A stretch of 64,000 nucleotides of DNA from Oncomelania hupensis (taxonomy: Eukaryota; Mollusca; Gastropoda; Littorinimorpha; Pomatiopsidae): the NCBI GenBank assembly GCA_036898135.1, contig CM072523.1, positions 34,749,968 to 34,813,967 of the forward strand, in the 5' to 3' direction. The notes under the pieces were generated by a model. That model saw only the letters and a program-made list of their open reading frames with translations. It was not told the origin of the DNA and did not search any database. The position numbers and the translations under genes are program-made. How positions within the stretch are numbered: position 1 is the first letter of the stretch; each line of letters starts with the position of its first letter. Below, piece after piece: positions 9,857-17,880 of this stretch.

Positions 9857-11575
9857 ATGCCTGCGTGTAATGATACTTTTAGGACAAAGTGTGGTGCTTT
9901 TCAGTGGACCTTCTTTAATTTTATGAAGAAGAGAGCGGACTATGCAACAATGTTTAGTACACATGTACTAAAACTTACTTGGCCAGCAAGATTTGCCAAT
10001 ACACTTTTAATTTGTGCAGTACTGATGGCGTGGTGTGACACGTGTATTGCACAACCTGGTAGACAGAGGATGGATGATTGCTACACAGTGAACTGTTGTC
10101 AACAATCACAAGTTACCTTGTTACTACATCCAGCACACCATTCAGTTTTCTCGTGGTTTGAATTTCTCGCTGTCGAGTGTAGCATGTATCGAAGACCACG
10201 TCAAACAATGATCATAGTTCTACGAATTAGCTGGTTAAAGCTGGGCGTATTTACACTGTGTATCATGCTAGTATTACAACACACTGTCGCCACATACAGC
10301 AAGACAACGGGGCTTGATTTCATGGCATCAAACAGGTCTACCACGAGTTATATGAACCCTTCGACTTGCGAATTTCTCCTACTGGCAGGTGATATTGAGG
10401 AGAACCCAGGGCCTCAGGATCAGAACACAAACGACTTGATCATAAATCTCGGTGTCACGTTATCAGCGAAGATCGACGGAGTGTCGCGTGAGGTGGCTTC
10501 CATGTCTCAGAATTTGATATCCCTGTCAGCACAGATGAGCGTCCTGAGGGGCGAGCTACAACAGAACAAATCCGACATTGCGGCCATGATGAACAGAAAT
10601 GAAGTGCTGGAGGACAACGTGGAGGAACTCAAAGAAAAGCTGGAAAATCACGAAATCATGATGAAACATAACAACATTATCTTCTACGGCGTCAAAGAAG
10701 CTAGCACGAAGGAAACAGAAGATGTCTGTGTAAAAACAGTAGTAAAAATTCTGAATGACCATGACTCGACGAAAACATGGCTGGCTGGCGATATTTCATG
10801 CTCCTACAGGCTCGGCAAGAAAGACAACATAGAAACACGCCCAAGGCCCTTGATAGCGAAAATGATACGGTACAGAGACAAGCAAAACTTAATCGCTAGT
10901 AAAGTGATGAGAAGCAGATTGGGCAAAGTGGGCATTCGCATGGACGACGACCTGACTAAGAAGCAAAGAACCAAACTGAGTGCGCTGCGTAAGGACGGCT
11001 ATTTGGCGTACTACCGGGGACCAAGATTGATTCAGAAGATGTTGCAGAGAAATGAATCTGCGCGTCAACAAAGTAACACAGATCACAACGGCAGGGGTGA
11101 AGGGGGCCCCGAGCCTATAGCACCAGTATCTCAACCACTGACGACTGATGAAGACTGGATACCGTCATCGCAGACACTCGGCGCAGAAGCAGACAATGTC
11201 GAACAGGCGGCGGAATGGACCGGTGGAAGCGTGAAAGACTCATCAGGACGTCGCTTGACTCCGGGGTCGGCTGGACGTGGACGTGGCAGGCAGTGCTCTC
11301 CTAGAGACGACAGAAACGGTTGCGAGATGGGTACTTGTGGTGACGAAAACGACAATGTGGTTCTTCGCGGCCTTGGCCGTGGATCTCCAGTGCGGGCTAT
11401 TAAAAGTCATATCGATAAGGATGGGGTTGACAACACTCTGCTTCCTGCGATAGAAATATCTGCTTGTCGTCCAAGGACAAGACTTCAGTCTCGTGATGTG
11501 CGGCCCTCAGGAACAACGGCAGGCAGCAGCCTGTCCCAGGGAAGAATCGACGACATGCTACGTGGTCAGCAATGA
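9857..11575 (+). CDS. LINE ORF1: hydrophobic leader, 2A-like motif, then coiled-coil/RRM-type nucleic-acid-binding protein
   Basis: The first ATG of the frame is at 9857; a GTG at 9842 is in frame but unlikely as a start. Residues below count from that GTG. Residues 1-175 hold two hydrophobic stretches (about 47-70 and 122-150) and many cysteines (CYTVNCCQQ). Residues 176-191 end in the 2A consensus DIEENPGP, at which ribosomes skip a peptide bond before the last proline in known 2As. Downstream, 200-272 is a heptad-like coiled coil, 275-345 resembles the L1-type RRM (NNIIFYGVKE), and 355-400 resembles the C-terminal domain (RMDDDLTKKQRTKLSALRKD). The tail is Arg/Gly-rich (GRGRGRQ), probably RNA-binding. 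The expected products are a leader peptide and an ORF1p-like particle protein. The frame stops at TGA 11573-11575, in phase with ORF2. Confidence 0.9.
   Translation: MPACNDTFRTKCGAFQWTFFNFMKKRADYATMFSTHVLKLTWPARFANTLLICAVLMAWCDTCIAQPGRQRMDDCYTVNCCQQSQVTLLLHPAHHSVFSWFEFLAVECSMYRRPRQTMIIVLRISWLKLGVFTLCIMLVLQHTVATYSKTTGLDFMASNRSTTSYMNPSTCEFLLLAGDIEENPGPQDQNTNDLIINLGVTLSAKIDGVSREVASMSQNLISLSAQMSVLRGELQQNKSDIAAMMNRNEVLEDNVEELKEKLENHEIMMKHNNIIFYGVKEASTKETEDVCVKTVVKILNDHDSTKTWLAGDISCSYRLGKKDNIETRPRPLIAKMIRYRDKQNLIASKVMRSRLGKVGIRMDDDLTKKQRTKLSALRKDGYLAYYRGPRLIQKMLQRNESARQQSNTDHNGRGEGGPEPIAPVSQPLTTDEDWIPSSQTLGAEADNVEQAAEWTGGSVKDSSGRRLTPGSAGRGRGRQCSPRDDRNGCEMGTCGDENDNVVLRGLGRGSPVRAIKSHIDKDGVDNTLLPAIEISACRPRTRLQSRDVRPSGTTAGSSLSQGRIDDMLRGQQ
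10367..10414 (+). other. 2A-like ribosome-skipping motif inside ORF1
   Basis: The codons read CEFLLLAGDIEENPGP, an exact match to the D(V/I)ExNPGP core of 2A peptides with the usual hydrophobic LLLAG lead-in. 2A-like sequences are known in trypanosome L1Tc and in several APE-type LINEs of sea urchin, amphioxus and molluscs. Here the motif would separate the hydrophobic leader from the RNA-binding protein. Activity is inferred from the consensus only. Confidence 0.9.
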
Positions 11576-14500
11576 AGGTTTGCAGTCTCCACCCCTAGTA
11601 ATGTAGGCAGTAATGAAATTTCGAGTAGTGGGGACGTTAACCACAGATCCTTAACTCCATTTGTAAATGCTCAGACTCAGAGGCAGCTCGTAACACACTC
11701 CCCGGGTCAACAACTTCGAATATTAAATTGGAATGTTGAAGGTTTGAGTAGTAAACTTAACGATGCTGATTTTATGCAGTACGTCAACTCCTTTGATATT
11801 GTGTGTTTTACAGAAACGTTTCTTGAATATAAGCGTCCCCTTGATTGTTTTTCAGACTTTGTTCAGTTTCTTAACCCCGCTATTAAAATTACTCATCATG
11901 GTCGTAGTTGTGGCGGTGTCATGATCATGATCAAGCGTAGGCTGGAAAAATACGTCACAATTCTTGACCAATCATTAGACAATATGATCTGGCTAAAAAT
12001 TTGCAGGAAGGTTTTCTCAGCAAGCAAAGACGTTGTATTTTGCTGTCTGTATGTGTGTCCATATGACTCGCCTTATTATAGACAAGATCACGTTAATGTA
12101 CATTCAACCCTCCTTATTACAGAGCAGCGTCTCCTGGACTTTATAGATCAATTTGACAACTCTTGCTATTTTATGATCTGCGGAGACTTTAATGCCAGGA
12201 CTGGGGCTTTGAATGCTATAGACACTGATTTGATGGAAGAAGTCCAACAGTTAACTCGGTCAGACTTGTATTCAACTCGCCAGTCAGAAGATAAGGTAGT
12301 CAACGTCTTTGGTCGCCTTTTGCTGGACATGTGTTCAGCTTGTAACTTAAGCATTTTAAACGGGGCGTGTAAGGGCGACGAAAAAGGACATTTTACTTAT
12401 GTTTGTTCAGCCGGTTGTAGCACTATCGACTACTTTGTCGCCTCACCAGTATTGTCGGCAACGGCTGAACTAAGAGTGGCTGAACGATTTGACTCCAAAC
12501 ACTTACCTGTAGAGTTAATATTTTTTGGTTGCAAAGAGGTAGTAATTAAAGCCCACCCACTCTTTATTAATAAGCTGGTGTGGGACGACACAAAATTAAC
12601 ATTGTTTTTGGAGGCAGTCACAGGAAACAAGTTCCAGTCTTGCGTGGCGGAAGCGACAGCACTACTTCACGCGTCAGTAGACGATGCAGTGGAACGTTTT
12701 AATGTAGGCCTGTTGCAGGCATCCCAATGTATGCATAAAAAATTGTATGTAGGCCCTAGACACAGTAAATGGTTTGACGTGGAATGTAAAGTTGCCAAAC
12801 GTAATACACGGCGGCATTGGAGGCAGTTTCGTCGCGCCAGTTGCGAAGAGGCTAAGAGACGTAATAGACTGTTGTATGTGGAGTGTAGGAAGAACTACAG
12901 GTTATTGCTGAAAACAAAAAGACAATTATTCAAAGAAAGCAAGATTCTCAATTTAGTGTCGAAGGCCAAAGACTCGAAACTATTTTGGAGTGAAGTCAAG
13001 TCTATTTGCCAGTCTACCAGAAGCAATCCTGACATAAGTTCTGATACCTGGTTCAATCATTTTAAATATGTATTTAATAAGGGTGATGATCAGGCAGACG
13101 TGTTGCCTCCGTCACTTCAAATATATGAGGAACCAACAAGCATTGAATATTTGGATAGGCCCTTTACTTGGCAGGAAGTGCTGTCAACAATACAGCATTT
13201 GAACATGAACAAATCTCCTGGACCTGACGGTATTCTTGCGGGAATGCTAAAGAGCACAGTCACTCAGAGCCTTCCATTTATAGTCGAACTTTTTAATCAC
13301 ATTTTTGACACGGGCGTTTACCCAAAAGCATGGACAGGAGCAATTGTAGTCCCTATACACAAAGCTGGTAGTACAGAAATCCCAGATAACTACCGTGGAG
13401 TGTCTTTGCTGAGCATTCTAGGTAAGGTCTTTGCACAGATTCTGAACAAGCGTCTGACTTCATGGGCAGAGGAGAACAGTAAAATAGATGAAGTACAGAG
13501 CGGTTTTAGGGCAGGATATTCAACAGTGGACAACATATACGTACTTTTTTCTATCGTTCAGAAATATTTACTTAAAAGGTCTGGCAAAGTATATGTGTGC
13601 TTTGTCGACTTCCGAAAAGCATTTGATTGTGTGAACCGTGCTGTTTTGTGGAACACTCTTAGGAAGGCTGGGGTGGGTGGTAAAATGCTGAAGGTCTTGC
13701 AAAGTATGTACAGAAGTGTCCAGTCTTGTGTTCGCTGTCCAGATACTCTTACAGATTTTTTCGAGTGTCCTTTCGGGGTCAGACAGGGTTGTGTGCTTTC
13801 TCCCACCCTGTTTTCATTTTTAGTGAATGAACTTGCTCTAGAAATAGCAAATAAAGGGCTGCATGGAATACAACTATCCCCAGATATAATTCAAATTCTG
13901 ATCTTGTTGTTTGCAGACGACGTAGCATTGACATCGTACTCTGTAGTTGGACTTCAAAACCAAATCAATATTTTAAAACAGTTTGCTGACCAGTTTTGCA
14001 TGGAAGTGAATTTGGATAAGACTAAAGTAATTGTTTTTAGGAAAGGTGGATTTTTGGCTAAAATAGAAAAATGGTCATACGGTAACCTACCAATAGAAGT
14101 TGTGAATAGTTACAAATATCTAGGCCTACACTTCACAACAAAACTTTCAATGACATTGGCCGTAGGCGAATTAGCTTCTAAGGCTAAAGTAAGAACTGTT
14201 CACATTTTAAGATGTCTTTTCAGACTTGGGGATATACATAGAGATATATTTTTTAAGATTTTTGATGCTCAAGTTTTACCAGTACTCATGTACGGAGCAG
14301 AAATTTGGGGACTTCAACAATTCGATAGTTTGGAAAAAGTCCACCTTTTTGCTTGCAAGAGATTTTTGCATGTCGGTCAACAGACGCCAAACAAAATGAT
14401 TTTCGGAGATCTGGGAAGATATCCTTTGTATATTACATCAGCGATTAGGTGTGTGAAATATTGGATAAAGCTAATGGGGTTACCCCGGGAAAGACTTCCA

Positions 14501-15112
14501 AAGAAGGCATATATTATGTTAGACCAAATGTGTGATGCAGGCAAGAAAACTTGGGTGTACCACCTTAAGAACCTCATGTTTGATAATGGGTTCGCAGACG
14601 CTTGGACTCAACAGAGTGTTGGAGATATTCCGGCCTTTATTAATTTATTTCGTCAAAGGTTAATTGACCGTTTCAAACAGGATTGGAGCGTTGCCTTAAC
14701 AACAAGCGACAGATTTGACTTTTATGCATCATTTAAAAGGGTTTTTAAAGCTGAAACTTACTTTGATTATCCCCAGTTAAGATGTTTCAGAGACGCCTAC
14801 ACTCAATTCCGCTTTGGTATCTCACCCATTAACACCCATAGGAAGCGTTACAGGACAGAGGCGTCTGTCAAGCAGTTCTTCTGTCCTGTGTGCGAGGAGC
14901 GTCTCGAAGACGAGATTCATATTTTATTTGAATGTAATGCCTATGATGAACTCAGAGACGATGTCCAAATACTGAAAACGCTGATCCAAGAAGACAACCA
15001 TGATGCATCAGTTGTGATGTCAGCGGGCGATGAATTATCCATAATTGAATTGTCTCGTTATTTGTATAAAGTTTACAGGAGAAGGAACGAAAGAGGATTG
15101 ATTGGGGATTAA
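11576..15112 (+). CDS. LINE ORF2: APE-type endonuclease, reverse transcriptase, C-terminal CCHC
   Basis: The frame is open from the ORF1 stop to TAA 15110-15112. It has no ATG before the endonuclease start motif LRILNWNVEGL (about 11714-11746). The first ATG (11774) would remove that motif, so the start shown is the open frame, not a proven codon. Endonuclease motifs: NWN, FTETF, CGDFNART, STIDYF, and SKHLPV, where SDH is usual. The RT spans about 13150-14100: SPGPDGI, YRGVSLLS, QSGFRAGYSTVDN, FVDFRKAFDCV, GVRQGCVLSPTLF, the catalytic FADD (13910-13921) and the thumb motif YKYLGL. A C-x2-C-x8-H-x4-C finger (CPVCEERLEDEIHILFEC) lies near 14884-14940. ORF2 nicks the target and reverse-transcribes the element RNA. 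No stops or frameshifts are seen. Confidence 0.9.
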   Translation, partial: RFAVSTPSNVGSNEISSSGDVNHRSLTPFVNAQTQRQLVTHSPGQQLRILNWNVEGLSSKLNDADFMQYVNSFDIVCFTETFLEYKRPLDCFSDFVQFLNPAIKITHHGRSCGGVMIMIKRRLEKYVTILDQSLDNMIWLKICRKVFSASKDVVFCCLYVCPYDSPYYRQDHVNVHSTLLITEQRLLDFIDQFDNSCYFMICGDFNARTGALNAIDTDLMEEVQQLTRSDLYSTRQSEDKVVNVFGRLLLDMCSACNLSILNGACKGDEKGHFTYVCSAGCSTIDYFVASPVLSATAELRVAERFDSKHLPVELIFFGCKEVVIKAHPLFINKLVWDDTKLTLFLEAVTGNKFQSCVAEATALLHASVDDAVERFNVGLLQASQCMHKKLYVGPRHSKWFDVECKVAKRNTRRHWRQFRRASCEEAKRRNRLLYVECRKNYRLLLKTKRQLFKESKILNLVSKAKDSKLFWSEVKSICQSTRSNPDISSDTWFNHFKYVFNKGDDQADVLPPSLQIYEEPTSIEYLDRPFTWQEVLSTIQHLNMNKSPGPDGILAGMLKSTVTQSLPFIVELFNHIFDTGVYPKAWTGAIVVPIHKAGSTEIPDNYRGVSLLSILGKVFAQILNKRLTSWAEENSKIDEVQSGFRAGYSTVDNIYVLFSIVQKYLLKRSGKVYVCFVDFRKAFDCVNRAVLWNTLRKAGVGGKMLKVLQSMYRSVQSCVRCPDTLTDFFECPFGVRQGCVLSPTLFSFLVNELALEIANKGLHGIQLSPDIIQILILLFADDVALTSYSVVGLQNQINILKQFADQFCMEVNLDKTKVIVFRKGGFLAKIEKWSYGNLPIEVVNSYKYLGLHFTTKLSMTLAVGELASKAKVRTVHILRCLFRLGDIHRDIFFKIFDAQVLPVLMYGAEIWGLQQFDSLEKVHLFACKRFLHVGQQTPNKMIFGDLGRYPLYITSAIRCVKYWIKLMGLPRERLPKKAYIMLDQMCDAGKKTWVYHLKNLMFDNGFADAWTQQSVGDIPAFINLFRQRLIDRFKQDWSVALTTSDRFDFYASFKRVFKAETYFDYPQLRCFRDAYTQFRFGISPINTHRKRYRTEASVKQFFCPVCEERLEDEIHILFECNAYDELRDDVQILKTLIQEDNHDASVVMSAGDELSIIELSRYLYKVYRRRNERGLIGD

Positions 15113-15770
15113 AGATAGTGTGAATGCTTGCATGTTAATCAGCTTTACATAACATTCTCCTTATTCTGAACAACCCAGTTTTTGATTACATTATGTTTGC
15201 CATTTTGTATTTTTCTACGTTATTATTCCATAGAGAATGAAGGAGCGAATGTGTGAAATGAACAAATAAGCAAAGAGATCGTGCCTAACGCCAAGTCATT
15301 TTGTCTGTAAAGGGTCATTCGGATCGTTTTTAACTGACAAACACATGCGCATGTCGCTATAAATACAATGTAGATAAACTGTTTTCCTTTAAAGAAGAGA
15401 ATGAAGATAAGAGCGCAGTTTGCTTTCACGTACCAGTTTGTTAATGTTGCACACATAAGTAGGACGTTTAAACTTGGTATGACTTCTAGTTGGTAAAACA
15501 CTTGCTAAGAAAAGAAAATGATCAGATGATGTTAAACAACCAACCATAGAGATTGGAAGACTGTGCGTGTGAAAAATCGAAGACTCTAGATCTAAGTTAA
15601 TTAGCAACGTTCTTGTTCCAGTTGATAGTTTTGTTTTTGGCGATAGTGCGTATGTGTTTGTAAAATATTGTGAGACCTGATATTTCGATGCTTCCCCTCC
15701 CCACTTTCCCATTTGAAATGAACGTGTTGTTTATTCAATAAAATGTCAAAGTCAAAGTCAAAGTCAAAGT
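15113..15770 (+). other. LINE 3' UTR with AATAAA and GTCAAA tail
   Basis: About 620 bp of AT-rich sequence ends in TTCAATAAAATGTCAAAG, with AATAAA at 15737-15742 and four GTCAAA units. Short tandem 3' tails of this kind replace poly(A) in many CR1/L2-group LINEs and probably guide template positioning. Minus-strand frames here (15223-15712) have no recognisable content and are treated as chance. Confidence 0.75.
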
Positions 15771-15867
15771 CTCTCTCTCTCTCTCTAGTTTTAAAAATTA
15801 ACATTAACTAATAATTTTGAATGTTGAAATGTTCTCGAAACCTTTTATAAATTGTTTTCAAACCCTG

Positions 15868-15869
15868 TC

Positions 15870-15938
<69 letters not shown>

Positions 15939-15992
15939 TTAGTTTGTATAGCGCAAAGTCAGAAACAGTGTTTGCTCAAAGCGCTTTTCAAA
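15868..15992. repeat. (AAT)n tract followed by a TATAGCGC...GCTCAAAGCGC motif
   Basis: About 23 AAT units (to 15938) run directly into TTTAGTTTGTATAGCGC, then GCTCAAAGCGCTTTTC. Two other (AAT)n arrays in the window (23229 and 53190) are also followed by a TATAGCG-like or TTTACGCGCC-like block, so this looks like the edge of a dispersed repeat whose terminus is an AAT microsatellite. Confidence 0.65.
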
Positions 15993-16043
15993 CGCATTCG
16001 CTCAGACCAACGGCAAAAACACAAAAGTCAATCTAAATAAAAC

Positions 16044-16078
<35 letters not shown>

Positions 16079-16099
16079 ATACACACACACACACACACC

Positions 16100-16137
<38 letters not shown>

Positions 16138-16913
16138 GCCATTTAAATTGGAGATCCAATCTACATGGGTCCCGATAGCGAACTTGCGAATAACTGGAAC
16201 TAGTTTGGAAAAAAACAAGTTCGCGTCCCGACACTCTTCCCACTCTCATAGTTATCAAACCTACTACCCTTCACCCGCACCAAACCATCTCCCCGTCTCC
16301 TCACCCTCAACAACACCTTCCTACTCCACCTCCACCCTCCACCCCTCAAAACGCCAGAACAAAAGTCTTGCATTCAATTCAAATCAATTGAACTCAACAA
16401 TTCAATTCAATTCAAATCAGCAAACTCTTTATTAACCCCTCACATGGAATTACATATCTAGTACATGTATACCCAATGCTATTCCACAGCCTGAACTACA
16501 GAACTCATTAGCAACCAGCTTCTAGAAAGTGCCTCTGCATGATTATGTACAGAGGCCATCTGACTCCTACAATCTCACATATCGAACTAAAAGCTAACTT
16601 GAACTTCTCCGCAACAGTCTCTTTCAACAGCGCACGTTTCACGAAATTAAAATCGCGGCAAATTGCCGACGAAGAAAATGGAAGCAAAACCCAGAAAGTC
16701 TACGCGGGTGTTTATTTTGAAAACAAAGCACAAAACAACATACGGACCGATAGACATTTTATTTTCCGCGTCACGCAACGGACGTCAAAAGTTGATTGGC
16801 TGCGTGTGCCCTTTGAACTTTGCCCACGGGGCGCTGATTGGCTATCTGTGACCTCCGACTCCTTGAGGAAAGGGGGGAAAAAAGAGGCTGACTGAGCGTA
16901 TTTTTCATTGTCT

Positions 16914-16946
<33 letters not shown>

Positions 16947-17358
16947 ATGTGTGTGTGTGCGCGTGCGTGCGTGCCTGTATGTGTGTCTGTGTGCGCGTTT
17001 CATGCTTTAATTATATGTGGTTTTGCTAATAAAAGGACAAAGTTCCATAGTTCCAAAGTTTACAAGTAAAACATTTTCAGTAGATCATAAGAAAGATTGG
17101 TGCTATGGCAGGGATGATCGTGCTATCACTCAATCACTGAATAAAGGGATTGCGTCCCTTCTGAGGTCCGACCTTAGCGCTCGACTATCAAGGTAAGAAA
17201 AGTTTAAGACAAATTATTTCTTCACAACCTTTTCTTTGCGTCGCAGCAACCTCATTATCGCAAGAAGCGAGCGCAGAAAAGCAGTACACACGAAAATATA
17301 TAAATTCAAACAACTGGTTGTGATAATAAAAAAAAAGTTACATACGTGTAGTAAAAAA
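15993..17358. other. No gene; (CA)n and (GT)n tracts and anonymous sequence
   Basis: (CA)n with CCCATA interruptions lies at 16044-16133. A CAATTCAA-type imperfect repeat lies at about 16374-16420 and an alternating GT/GC tract at 16914-17000. Open frames at 16148-16895 show no domain. Confidence 0.6.
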
Positions 17359-17880
17359 TTGGTCAAGGACAGCCTGCAGATGCTTACAGAAATCATCGAC
17401 TTCGCTGTCGTCATAGTCTGATGTTGGGGCATAGGCCTGGATGATGGTGATGTTGAAAGAGGGTGCTCTCAGACGGATGGTAATGAGTCTACTGGAGACT
17501 GGGCGGCAACCCTGACAGTGGTTAGAATGTCTTTGTGGACCAAGATTCCAAAGCCGTGTTCGTGCCTGTCATCTCTCCCGCTGAAATAATGCGTGTGGCC
17601 TTTGTCGGTCGTTGTTTCACCGAGGCTTTTCCAGCACAGGTCCCGGATGCTTAAAATGCTCCATCCATAGTGGTCCAGCTCGTGGGCCAGTTCTTCTAAT
17701 TTTACTTCCGCAGTTAGGGTCCTGACATTCCAGGTTTTTATGACGATGTTATCCCTCGTGCGGATCTTGCGAAGTTGTCCATCAGTAATTCACTTATCAC
17801 CTCCGTACTGGTGGCCAACGGAAGGCGCGGTCGTTGGTGACCCGGGCGACGACCGACCCTGTATGAAGTGAGTGGTTCTT
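17359..17880 (-). pseudogene. Inverted endonuclease N-terminus of the RTE-like LINE
   Basis: Read on the minus strand from about 17760: the start motif TWNVRTLTAEVKLEELAHEL, then HEHGFGILVHKD, then FNITIIQAYAPTSDYDD and a final CKHLQAVLDQF. These match the first half of an APE-like endonuclease of the RTE type. Upstream on the minus strand (17770-17880) lies the usual leader (GRRPGHQRPRLPLA). Several frame breaks are present, and the coding stops abruptly at LDQ, where the forward segment at 17881 takes over. Confidence 0.8.

Larger units (their letters stand above)
9516..15770 (+). mobile_element. Full-length, apparently intact LINE (CR1/L2-group-like) with a 2A-like motif
   Basis: The element has about 340 bp of 5' leader, ORF1 (9857-11575), ORF2 (11576-15112) and about 660 bp of 3' UTR. 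The 3' UTR contains AATAAA (15737-15742) and ends in four GTCAAA-type units. Both frames are undamaged apart from the UGA between them, so this is the best candidate for a young, potentially mobile copy. An APE-type endonuclease, an RT with FADD and a C-terminal CCHC place it among APE-type non-LTR retrotransposons; the exact clade (CR1, L2, Rex1 or Ingi groups) needs a tree. The 5' boundary is inferred from the (CT)n junction and is less certain than the 3' end. Confidence 0.88.

Noticed and set aside
15223..15712. Minus-strand frames in the LINE 3' UTR
   Set aside because: No domain, and the region is accounted for as LINE 3' UTR.
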